Positions 15,719 through 23,283 of a stretch of DNA of 64,000 nucleotides are shown piece by piece. Source of the stretch: Streptomyces sparsogenes. GTDB lineage: Bacteria; Actinomycetota; Actinomycetes; Streptomycetales; Streptomycetaceae. Below the pieces are notes generated by a model. The model saw only the letters and a list, made by a program, of their open reading frames with translations, did no database searches and was not told where the DNA came from. The stretch covers positions 1 to 64,000 of the forward strand of contig NZ_MAXF01000116.1 of NCBI RefSeq assembly GCF_001704635.1. Direction: 5' to 3'. Made by a program: the position numbers and the translations under genes. Numbering within the stretch: the stretch's first letter is position 1; each line of letters begins with the position of its first letter.

Positions 15719-16960
15719 TCACTTGTTCCCCTCGAAGTGCGGGTTCTCCCAGATCACGGTGCCGCCCATGCCGAAGCCGATGCACATGGTGGTGATGCCG
15801 TAGCGGACCTCGGGCTGCTCCTCGAACTGCCGGGCCAGCTGCGTCATCAGCCGCACCCCGGAGGAGGCGAGCGGGTGGCCGAACGCGATGGCGCCGCCGT
15901 ACTGGTTGACGCGCGGATCGTCGTCGTCGATGCCGTAGTGGTCGAGGAAGGCCAGGACCTGCACGGCGAAGGCCTCGTTGATCTCGAAGAGGCCGATGTC
16001 CCCGATCGTCAGCCCCGCCTTGGCGAGGGCCTTGTCGGTCGCGGGGATCGGGCCGTAGCCCATGACCTCCGGCTCGACGCCCGCGAAGGCGTAGCTGACC
16101 AGCCGCATCCTCACCGGCAGGCCCAGCTCCCTGGCCACGTCCTCGGCGGCGACCAGCGAGGCGGTCGCGCCGTCGTTGAGCCCCGCCGAGTTGCCCGCGG
16201 TGACCCGGCCGTGCGGCCGGAACGGGGTCTTCAGGGTGGCCAGGCCCTCCAGGGTGGTGCCGGGGCGCATCGGCTCGTCGGCGGTCGCCAGGCCCCAGCC
16301 GAGCTCGCCGCCTGAGCCCGCGGCGGAGCCGCTATCGGATGCCGCGGTGCGCCGCACCGAGATCGGCACCAGGTCCTGCTGGATCTTGCCGTTGGCGTAG
16401 GCCTTGGCGGCCTTCTCCTGGCTGCGCACCGCGTACTCGTCGGCGCGCTGCTTGCTGATGTGCGGCAGCCGGTCGTGCAGGTTCTCCGCCGTCATGCCCA
16501 TGAACAGGGCCGACTCGTCGACCAGCTTCTCCGAGACGAACCGCGGGTTCGGGTCGACGCCCTCGCCCATCGGGTGGCGGCCCATGTGCTCCACGCCGGC
16601 CGCGACGACCACGTCGTACGCGCCGAAGGCGATGGAGCCCGCGGTCGTCGTCACGGCGGTCATCGCGCCGGCGCACATCCGGTCGATCGCGTAGCCGGGC
16701 ACCGACTGCGGCAGCCCGGCCAGGATGCCGGCGGTGCGGCCGATGGTCAGGCCCTGGTCGCCGATCTGCGTGGTCGCGGCCACGGCCACCTCGTCGATGC
16801 GCTCCGGGGGCAGGTCCGGGTTGCGGCGCAGCAGCTCCCGGATGCACTTGACGACCAGGTCGTCGGCGCGGGTCTCGTGGTAGATGCCCTTCGGACCCGC
16901 CTTGCCGAACGGGGTCCGGACGCCGTCGACGAAGACGACGTCCCTAGCGGTACGAGGCAC
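15719..16960 (-). CDS. fadA: Acetyl-CoA acyltransferase (thiolase)
   Basis: A 413-aa thiolase that cleaves 3-ketoacyl-CoA with CoA, the last step of each beta-oxidation cycle. The acyl-accepting Cys lies in DRMCAGAMTAV near residue 95, the active-site His in GGAIAFGHPLASSGVR near 365, and the second Cys in TMCIGFGMGG near 397. The N-terminal VVFVDGVRTPFGKAG is standard. The gene is first in a two-gene operon with fadB directly downstream. No regulator is adjacent. Confidence 0.96.
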   Translation of the reverse strand: MPRTARDVVFVDGVRTPFGKAGPKGIYHETRADDLVVKCIRELLRRNPDLPPERIDEVAVAATTQIGDQGLTIGRTAGILAGLPQSVPGYAIDRMCAGAMTAVTTTAGSIAFGAYDVVVAAGVEHMGRHPMGEGVDPNPRFVSEKLVDESALFMGMTAENLHDRLPHISKQRADEYAVRSQEKAAKAYANGKIQQDLVPISVRRTAASDSGSAAGSGGELGWGLATADEPMRPGTTLEGLATLKTPFRPHGRVTAGNSAGLNDGATASLVAAEDVARELGLPVRMRLVSYAFAGVEPEVMGYGPIPATDKALAKAGLTIGDIGLFEINEAFAVQVLAFLDHYGIDDDDPRVNQYGGAIAFGHPLASSGVRLMTQLARQFEEQPEVRYGITTMCIGFGMGGTVIWENPHFEGNK

Positions 16961-17121
16961 GTTGGCTCTCCTCCAGGTGCGCGGGATGGCACTGCTGCGG
17001 GCACGCCCAGCGGGCGTGCCTCCACGACCTCATGCTACTTATGAGTAACCACGGTGCCCAGTCCCCGCTCCGGGAGGGTTGAACGTCACACGGGGGAATT
17101 CCGCACTCGGGGCGGTTCGGC

Positions 17122-18393
17122 TCAGGCCGCCCCCAGGGCCGTCATGAGGATCGGGGTGGTCAGCTCGATCTGCCAGGGGCGGGCGCCGTAGCCGTGGAGG
17201 ACGGCCGCGACGGAGTCGGCGGTCACCTCGGACGGGGGCTCCCAGCACAGCCGCCGGACCGTGTCGGGGGCGATCAGATTCTCCTGGGGCAGATTCAGCC
17301 GCTCGGCCAGCGCGGTCACCGCCGCGCGGGCCGCCGAGAGGCGGGCCGCGGCGGCCGGGTCCTTGTCGGCCCAGGCGCGCGGGGGCGGCGGGCCGGCCAC
17401 CGGCTGGCCCGGCTGGGGGAGCTCCGACTCCGGCAGGGCCCGCGCCCGGTCCACCGCGGCCTGCCACTGCTCCAGCTGACGGCGGCCCATGCGGTGGCCG
17501 AAGCCGTTCAGCGCGGCCAGCGCGCGCGTGTTCGCCGGCAGGGCCAGGGCGGCCTCGATGATGGCCGCGTCGCCCAGCACCTTGCCCGGCGAGACGTCAC
17601 GGCGCTGCGCGATCCGGTCCCGGGCCGTCCACAGCTCGCGCACCACGGCCATCTGCCGGCGCCGCCGGACCTTGTGCATCCCCGACGTGCGCCGCCAGGG
17701 GTCCTTGCGGGGCGGGGCGGGCGGGGCCTCGGCGATGGCGGCGAACTCCTGGCGCGCCCACTCCAGCTTGCCCTGCCGCTCCAGCTCCTCCTCCAGCGCG
17801 TCGCGCAGGTCGACCAGCAGCTCGACGTCGAGCGCGGCGTAGTGCAGCCACGGCTCGGGCAGCGGGCGGGTGGACCAGTCGACGGCGGAGTGGCCCTTCT
17901 CCAGGGCGTATCCGAGGATGTTCTCGACCATGGCGCCGAGGCCCACCCGGGCGAAACCGGCCAGCCGGCCGGCCAGTTCGGTGTCGAAGAGGCGGCCGGG
18001 GAGCATGCCTATGTCCCGCAGGCAGGGCAGGTCCTGGGTGGCGGCGTGCAGCACCCATTCGGCGTCGGCGATGGCGTCGCCCAGGCCGGACAGGTCGGGG
18101 CAGCCGACGGGGTCGATGAGGGCGGTCCCCGCGCCGGCGCGGCGCAGCTGGACGAGGTAGGCCCGCTGCCCGTAGCGGTAGCCGGAGGCGCGCTCGGCGT
18201 CCACGGCGACCGGGCCGTGGCCCTCCGCGAAGGCGGCGATGACGTCGGCCAGGGCGTCCGGGTCGGCGGTGACGGGCGGGATGCCCTCGCGCGGCTCCAG
18301 CAAGGGGACCGGCGCCGAGGGGAGGTCGTCCGGGGGAGCGCCCCCGGTGGTTCGCAGTGTCGTCTCTGCTGCGGTCTCTTGGGCGTCGGTCAC
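17122..18393 (-). CDS. rnd: Ribonuclease D (DEDDy exonuclease with HRDC domain)
   Basis: A 3'-5' exoribonuclease, 423 aa. The DEDDy residues are seen as VAVDAERASGYRYG (D and E), HAATQDLPCL (D) and YAALDVELL (Tyr and D), in the order of the RNase D catalytic domain at about residues 55-230. An HRDC domain follows around residues 255-330 (LWTARDRIAQRRDVSPGKVL). The GTG start at 18393 has only a weak ribosome site. A disordered N-terminus of about 30 residues and a Pro-rich linker after the HRDC domain are present. The downstream gene in its direction is fadA, 160 bp away, so it is probably transcribed alone. Confidence 0.93.
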   Translation of the reverse strand: MTDAQETAAETTLRTTGGAPPDDLPSAPVPLLEPREGIPPVTADPDALADVIAAFAEGHGPVAVDAERASGYRYGQRAYLVQLRRAGAGTALIDPVGCPDLSGLGDAIADAEWVLHAATQDLPCLRDIGMLPGRLFDTELAGRLAGFARVGLGAMVENILGYALEKGHSAVDWSTRPLPEPWLHYAALDVELLVDLRDALEEELERQGKLEWARQEFAAIAEAPPAPPRKDPWRRTSGMHKVRRRRQMAVVRELWTARDRIAQRRDVSPGKVLGDAAIIEAALALPANTRALAALNGFGHRMGRRQLEQWQAAVDRARALPESELPQPGQPVAGPPPPRAWADKDPAAAARLSAARAAVTALAERLNLPQENLIAPDTVRRLCWEPPSEVTADSVAAVLHGYGARPWQIELTTPILMTALGAA

Positions 18394-18427
18394 CTGTCAA
18401 GGGTAGCTGTGCATGCCGGGTACGCAG

Positions 18428-18463
18428 GGCGCCCGCCGACGGAACGTTCCGTCGGCGGGCGCC
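18428..18463. terminator. 36-bp perfect palindrome, probable terminator
   Basis: 18428-18463 is a perfect inverted repeat with no spacer, centred on ggaacgttcc, giving an 18-bp arm. It lies between the end of the regulator gene (18529, reverse) and the start of rnd (18393, reverse). It therefore probably ends the regulator transcript. There is no T tract. Confidence 0.75.
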
Positions 18464-18528
18464 GGGCGGTGGGTGGACGGTGGGTGACGTGGGTGGAAGC
18501 GGGTGGGTGTACGAGGGGTGTACTCGGC

Positions 18529-19188
18529 TCAGTGGATGATCCCGGTGCGCAGCGCGACCGCGACCATGCCGGCCCGGTCGCCGGTGCCCAGCTTGCGGGC
18601 GATGCGGGCGAGGTGGCTCTTGACGGTGAGCGCGGACAGGCCCATCGAGACGCCGATGGCCTTGTTGGACTGGCCCTCCGCAACCAGCCGCAGCACCTCG
18701 ACCTCGCGTCCTGACAGCTCGCGGTAGCCGCCCGGGTGTCCGGGGGCGCCCGGCGGGCGGCGGTGCATCCGGGCGGCGGCGCCGATGGGGGCGGCGCCGG
18801 GACGGCCCGGGATGCCCAGGTTGGTGCGGGTGCCGGTGACGACGTAGCCCTTGACGCCGCCGGCCAGGGCGTTGCGGACGGCGCCGATGTCGTCGGCGGC
18901 GGAGAGTGCCAGGCCGTTGGGCCAGCCGGCGGCGCGGGTCTCGGACAGCAGCGTGAGGCCGGAGCCGTCGGGGAGGTGGACATCGGCGACGCAGATGTCG
19001 CGGGGGTTGGCGATACGGGGACGGGCCTCCGCGACGGACGACGCCTCGATGACGTCGCGCACCCCGAGGGCCCAGAGGTGACGGGTGACGGTGGAACGGA
19101 CACGGGGGTCGGCGACGACGACCATGGCCGTCGGCTTGTTCGGGCGGTAGGCGACCAGGCTGGAAGGTTGCTCGAGGAGAACAGACAC
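18529..19188 (-). CDS. Orphan LuxR-type response regulator
   Basis: A 219-aa DNA-binding regulator. Residues 20-125 resemble a receiver domain (MVVVADPRVRSTVTRHL, CVADVHLPDGSGL with a possible phospho-Asp, ALSAADD, GVKGYVVTG). The first strand has a single Asp instead of the usual Asp-Asp/Glu-Asp pair. Residues 155-215 form a LuxR/NarL helix-turn-helix (LSGREVEVLRLVAEGQSNKAIG, ALTVKSHLARIARKLG). No sensor kinase is adjacent, so it is an orphan, and phosphorylation-independent action is possible. It is conserved in sequence and neighbourhood among Streptomyces as far as I recall. A large 446-bp upstream gap carries its promoter. Confidence 0.9.
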   Translation of the reverse strand: MSVLLEQPSSLVAYRPNKPTAMVVVADPRVRSTVTRHLWALGVRDVIEASSVAEARPRIANPRDICVADVHLPDGSGLTLLSETRAAGWPNGLALSAADDIGAVRNALAGGVKGYVVTGTRTNLGIPGRPGAAPIGAAARMHRRPPGAPGHPGGYRELSGREVEVLRLVAEGQSNKAIGVSMGLSALTVKSHLARIARKLGTGDRAGMVAVALRTGIIH

Positions 19189-19377
19189 CAGGCCTCCTGG
19201 GGGGAAGTGGTGGGACGGGTCACCACGTCCTTCGGCACCGATACGGCCCGGCTTTAGGGAATGATCACGATTTGGTGAGTAACAATTCGGGCAATTAGGA
19301 CGACTGATCGATCAAGCCTGATCAGAGCGGGCAACCCAAACCCGCCTCCTCGCGCTCCCCGGGCCCGCCGCGAGACG

Positions 19378-19418
19378 CGGCGGGAGGCGGGGCAGAGCCG
19401 GCGGGAGGCGGGGCAGAG
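19378..19418. repeat. 21-bp direct repeat (two units plus a decayed third)
   Basis: cggcgggaggcggggcagag occurs at 19378-19397 and again at 19399-19418, followed by a degenerate copy. It lies in the 446-bp non-coding stretch 19189-19634. Next to the regulator gene this stretch also holds a 6-bp inverted repeat (ctgatc 19303-19308, gatcag 19320-19325) and further on a MITE-like element. No gene is seen in the stretch. Confidence 0.75.
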
Positions 19419-19473
19419 GCGGCGAGAGACGGGGAAGGGCCGGGAGAAGCGGGAAGGCCCGGAGGGCGGCGGA

Positions 19474-19637
19474 TAGGGCCTCTCGTTTGGATCATGCCGG
19501 GCTCGCGGGCCCTGGCACCGCGCCTCGCGGCGTTGTCGTCGGTTGCCATGGCTCCGCCATGGCGCCCTCCTCCGCCTTGCGACGCACGGCACCAGACCCC
19601 GCTCCCTGATCCGGCCTGATCCAAACGAAAGACCCTA
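19474..19637. mobile_element. MITE-like hairpin element with 27-bp terminal inverted repeats
   Basis: The ends 19474-19500 and 19611-19637 are inverted repeats matching at 24 of 27 positions, sharing an exact tcgtttggatca core. Both ends begin with TA, as expected for a TA target duplication of IS630- or IS5-type insertion. The interior also folds on itself: ctggcaccgcgcctcgc near 19512 pairs imperfectly with the region ending gcaccag near 19595, and gccatggctccgccatggc makes a central hairpin. There is no coding capacity. I recall similar sequences in other Streptomyces intergenic regions, which suggests a non-autonomous dispersed element. Confidence 0.7.
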
Positions 19638-20384
19638 GCGCGGCTGCGGACCGCGCCGCTGCGGCAGCGACACGACCCCCGCCTCCGCCGCCCCGGCCGG
19701 CGGCAGCCCCGCGATCTGGCACAGCAGATCGCACCAGGCGGCCAGGTGCGCCGCGGTGTCGGGCACCCCGGCCGCCTCGGCGGACGGCCCGGCGCCCCGC
19801 TCCGGCCGCAGGCGCTCCACCCGGCCCGGCTCCGTGCCCGGCGGCTCCTCCGGCGTCCAGGACGCCCGGATCTCGATCCGGGTCGACGGCTCGCGCTCCC
19901 CGATCCCGCCGAAGTAGTGCGAGCTCGCCCGCGTCACCGTGCCGCTGGGCCGGCCGTAGGACACCCCGCGCGCCTCCAGCGCGCCGGTCAGCCACGACCA
20001 GCACACCTCGGGCAGCAGCGGATCGGCCGCCATCTCCGGCTCCAGATCCGCGTGCACCAGGGTCACCAGACGGAACGTACCCCGCCAGGACTCGTGCCCG
20101 GCCGGGTCGTGCAGCAGGATCAGCCGCCCCTCGGCCAGCTCCTCGTCCTCGTCCTCGGCCGTGTCCGCCGCGACCACCGCCTCGAGCGCGTACGAGAACG
20201 GCGCCAGCCGCCGCGGCGGCGGGGTCGGGGAGAGCTCCACCTCCGGCCGCGGCCGTACGGCGCACAGCCCGGCGACCGCGTGCCGGAAGGCGGGCGGGGT
20301 GCCGTCCCCGTCCGCCGTGTCCGCCCCGTCCGGCCCCTCAGCGCCGTCAGCACCGTTCGAGAGGTGTCCTTGAACCGCTGCCAT
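19635..20384 (-). CDS. DUF3000 family protein
   Basis: A 249-aa actinobacterial protein of unknown function. The start is ATG at 20384 (MAAVQGHLSNG); the frame open to 20702 extends antisense over hemE and is not used. A Gly/Asp-rich N-terminus precedes a conserved core (PPAFRHAVAGLCAVRPRPEVEL, RLAPFSYALEAVV, GRLILLHDPAGHESWRG, VCWSWLTGALEARGVSY). The end SLPQRRGPQPR has its stop codon TAG exactly on the right end of the MITE-like element, so the native terminus may have been altered slightly. It is divergent from hemE, 91 bp between starts, an arrangement I recall as conserved in Streptomyces. Confidence 0.85.
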   Translation of the reverse strand: MAAVQGHLSNGADGAEGPDGADTADGDGTPPAFRHAVAGLCAVRPRPEVELSPTPPPRRLAPFSYALEAVVAADTAEDEDEELAEGRLILLHDPAGHESWRGTFRLVTLVHADLEPEMAADPLLPEVCWSWLTGALEARGVSYGRPSGTVTRASSHYFGGIGEREPSTRIEIRASWTPEEPPGTEPGRVERLRPERGAGPSAEAAGVPDTAAHLAAWCDLLCQIAGLPPAGAAEAGVVSLPQRRGPQPR

Positions 20385-20475
20385 GCCCGGAAGACTAGGC
20401 GCATCGGGGGCCGGAGCCGGGGAGGAACACCCGGGTTGGCGGGTCACTCGTTCGGACCGTGCGAAGATTTGGGAC

Positions 20476-21561
20476 ATGAGCGCCAACGAGCGGCCCTCGG
20501 GCCAGCAGCAGACCGGCCGCACCGCGGCGAGTGCCACAGCCGACTCGGCCTTCCTGCGCGCCTGTCGACGTGAGCCGGTTTCGCACACTCCGGTGTGGTT
20601 CATGCGCCAGGCCGGCCGCTCGCTGCCGGAGTACCTCAAGGTTCGCGAGGGCGTCGCGATGCTCGACTCGTGCACGCGGCCCGACCTGGTCACCGAGATC
20701 ACGCTGCAACCGGTTCGCCGCCACCATGTGGACGCGGCGATCTACTTCAGCGACATCGTGGTGCCCCTCAAGGCCATCGGGCTCGACCTCGACATCAAGC
20801 CCGGCGTCGGCCCGGTCATCGAGGCCCCCATCCGGACCCGCGCCGACCTGGACCGGCTGCGCCCGCTCGACCCCGACGATGTGAAGTACGTCACCGAAGC
20901 GGTCGGGATGCTCGTCGGGGAGCTCGGCGCCACCCCGCTGATCGGCTTCGCCGGCGCCCCCTTCACCCTCGCCAGCTACCTCGTCGAGGGTGGCCCCTCG
21001 CGCAACCACGAGCGCACCAAGGCGCTCATGTACGGCGACCCCGAGCTGTGGGCCGACCTGCTCGACCGCCTCGCCGACATCACCGCCGCCTTCCTCAAGG
21101 TGCAGATCGAGGCCGGCGCCTCCGCCGTCCAGCTCTTCGACTCCTGGGTCGGCGCCCTGGCCCCCGCCGACTACCGCGCGCACGTGATGCCCGCCTCCGC
21201 CAAGGTCTTCGACGCCGTCGCCGGCTACGGCGTGCCGCGCATCCACTTCGGCGTCGGCACCGGCGAGCTGCTGGGGCTGCTGGGCGAGGCCGGCGCGGAC
21301 GTCGTGGGCGTGGACTGGCGGGTGCCGCTGGACGAGGCCGCCCGCCGGGTCGGCCCCGGCAAGGCGCTTCAGGGCAACCTCGACCCGGCCGTGCTCTTCG
21401 CCCCGCGCCAGGCCGTCGAGGCCAAGGCCCGCGAGGTGCTGGACGCGGCCCGGGGCCTGGGGGGCCACATCTTCAACCTCGGCCACGGCGTGCTGCCCAC
21501 CACCGACCCCGACGCCCTGACCCGCCTCGTGGAGTACGTCCACACCCACACCGCCCGCTGA
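20476..21561 (+). CDS. hemE: Uroporphyrinogen decarboxylase
   Basis: Cytosolic enzyme of heme synthesis that removes four carboxyl groups from uroporphyrinogen III to give coproporphyrinogen III. The 361-aa product shows the signatures PVWFMRQAGRSLPEYLKVRE near residue 40, IYFSDIVVPLKAIG near 88 (substrate Asp), GFAGAPFTLASYLVEGG near 155 and FNLGHGVLPTTDPD near 335. ATG at 20476 is chosen because homology begins soon after; upstream codons belong to the divergent promoter region. The other late heme genes hemG and hemQ lie 1.7 kb downstream on the same strand. Confidence 0.97.
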   Translation: MSANERPSGQQQTGRTAASATADSAFLRACRREPVSHTPVWFMRQAGRSLPEYLKVREGVAMLDSCTRPDLVTEITLQPVRRHHVDAAIYFSDIVVPLKAIGLDLDIKPGVGPVIEAPIRTRADLDRLRPLDPDDVKYVTEAVGMLVGELGATPLIGFAGAPFTLASYLVEGGPSRNHERTKALMYGDPELWADLLDRLADITAAFLKVQIEAGASAVQLFDSWVGALAPADYRAHVMPASAKVFDAVAGYGVPRIHFGVGTGELLGLLGEAGADVVGVDWRVPLDEAARRVGPGKALQGNLDPAVLFAPRQAVEAKAREVLDAARGLGGHIFNLGHGVLPTTDPDALTRLVEYVHTHTAR

Positions 21562-21570
21562 ACCGGTCCC

Positions 21571-21583
21571 GCCCCTGAGGGGC
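21571..21583 (+). terminator. Short hairpin after hemE
   Basis: gcccct-g-aggggc forms a 6-bp stem 10 bp past the hemE stop. It may be a weak terminator or attenuator; without a T tract this is a modest claim. Confidence 0.4.
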
Positions 21584-21620
21584 CGGAACCCGCACGGGGT
21601 CCCTCGCCGTCTGGGAGACC

Positions 21621-23231
21621 ATGAGGGACTTCCGTGCCATCACCGCCGACCGCGTCCGGGAACTCGCCGGCCAGTGGGCCGCCGTCCGCGAAGGCCGTTC
21701 CAAGGACGAGGCCGACCGGCTCGTCCGCGACTGCGCCGAGCGGCTGGCCGCCGAGCCCGCGGGCGAGCTGGCCTATCTGTGGACGCTCGGTCTGCTGATG
21801 ACGGCCGAACACACCGGCTGGCTCACCGGGGAGGGCGTCGAGGGCGCCGCCCTGGTGGCCCTCGACGCCGCCGACAGCGCCCTGCGGGAGCGCCCCTGCG
21901 CACACCCGCTCCACCCGTACGAGGACGACCTGGACGAGCGCCACGACCACCTGGCCCGGCTGCTGCCGCTGCTGCGCAACGGCAGGAGCGAGGCCGAGGA
22001 CGAACAGTGGCGCGACCCGGCCACCAAGGACCAGTGGCTGTGCCCGCGCAACATCGCCGGATACGCCCGCGTGGCCATCGACATCATCGACCCCGGCGCG
22101 GTGGGCGACATCCCGCCCCGGCTGCCCCTCATCGACGCGCGCAAGGCCCGGCAGCTGCGGTCCATCCTCTGGGACCACCCCCATGTCGACCCCGCGTACG
22201 AGCTCTCCGACCACGCCGCCGCCCTGCTCGCCGAGCCCGACGGCGACAGCCGCGCCGGGCTCGTCGTCATCCTGAACGCCTGCCGCTGGTACGCCGTGAG
22301 CGGCCGCATCCGCGGCAAGTGGGTGCTGGACGAGATGATCGAGGCCCTGGAGAACGCCCTGCCCGGGCTCGACGGCGAACCCTGCGCCCACGGCCCCGGC
22401 GAGCACCCCGGGACCGGCGAGGACCCGGCGGCGCTGGCCACCGTGGGCGTCCACCTGCTCAGCCCCGGCGGACGGGGCGTGTACGAGCGGCGCGGCGGCG
22501 TCGAGGGGTGGCGCACCCCCCTGGAGGCATGGCTGTGCCCGGTCTTCCTCGCCGGCCTCGCCCGCGAGGCCCTGGACCACCTGCGGGCCGGGCGCGACAA
22601 GCTCTTCGGCACCCGCGACACCACCCACCTCGACACGGAGTACCTGCTCCCCGACGGCCGGATCGACATCGACACCCTCACCACCACCTACCGGCAGTCC
22701 TGGGTCACCGAACACGAGGAGCTGGTGCAGAACGCCGCCCTGTGGGCCGCCCGCCGGTACGCGGGGGGCGCCGGTGACGCGCGCGAGCGGGCCGTCCTGC
22801 TGCTGCTCGCCTGCTGGGCGGTGGACGGAATGGTCATCGGCATACCGGGATCCGTGCGCGGCGTCCTCCAGGAGATCCTGGAGAGCGTCGATCCCGCCCC
22901 TCTGGACGCGCCGTGCCCGCACCCCGGCGAGCACCCGTGGCAGGGCCTGGAGCGCATCGCGGGCCGCGGCTACGCGGTGGTGGGGAGCCCCGACGACCTG
23001 ATCGGCGCGCATCTGAACCACTTCTGCGCGCCCGACGACTTCCCCGCGCCCGAGGAGTCGTTCGCCCCCGACGCCTGGAGCTGCCCCCGGCACCTGGCCG
23101 GGCGGGCGCGGGCCGCCCTGGACGTGCTGCGCGAGGTCAAGCGGGACGACGGCGACGGCGATGACGGGGGTGACGGCGGTGACGGGGACGACGGCGGTCA
23201 CGGGGGTGGCGGGGGCGAGGGGCCCTGGTGA
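21621..23231 (+). CDS. Cys/His triple-repeat protein of unknown function
   Basis: A 536-aa soluble protein that I do not recognise. Three divergent repeats can be seen. Each begins with a Cys-His cluster (PCAHPLHPYEDD near residue 92; PCAHGPGEHPGTG near 253; PCPHPGEHPWQG near 432). Each ends 50-60 residues later with a second Cys motif (WLCPRNIAGYARVAID, WLCPVFLAGLAREALD, WSCPRHLAGRARAALD). The paired C/H motifs suggest three metal-binding, possibly zinc, modules. The last 30 residues are an acidic Asp/Gly run. ATG at 21621 has gggag upstream. It lies between hemE and hemG, 52 bp before hemG, so it may be co-transcribed with heme genes. Confidence 0.8.
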   Translation: MRDFRAITADRVRELAGQWAAVREGRSKDEADRLVRDCAERLAAEPAGELAYLWTLGLLMTAEHTGWLTGEGVEGAALVALDAADSALRERPCAHPLHPYEDDLDERHDHLARLLPLLRNGRSEAEDEQWRDPATKDQWLCPRNIAGYARVAIDIIDPGAVGDIPPRLPLIDARKARQLRSILWDHPHVDPAYELSDHAAALLAEPDGDSRAGLVVILNACRWYAVSGRIRGKWVLDEMIEALENALPGLDGEPCAHGPGEHPGTGEDPAALATVGVHLLSPGGRGVYERRGGVEGWRTPLEAWLCPVFLAGLAREALDHLRAGRDKLFGTRDTTHLDTEYLLPDGRIDIDTLTTTYRQSWVTEHEELVQNAALWAARRYAGGAGDARERAVLLLLACWAVDGMVIGIPGSVRGVLQEILESVDPAPLDAPCPHPGEHPWQGLERIAGRGYAVVGSPDDLIGAHLNHFCAPDDFPAPEESFAPDAWSCPRHLAGRARAALDVLREVKRDDGDGDDGGDGGDGDDGGHGGGGGEGPW

Positions 23232-23283
23232 GGGGCCACCCGGCCCATGCGGCCGGGGAAGGGGCGTCTGAGAGAGTGGGGGC

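Noticed and set aside
13581..15803. 740-codon open frame antisense to fadB
   Set aside because: It mirrors fadB in another frame, has low-complexity composition (Leu/Arg/Asp/Gln) and no ribosome site or motif. It is a GC-bias shadow.
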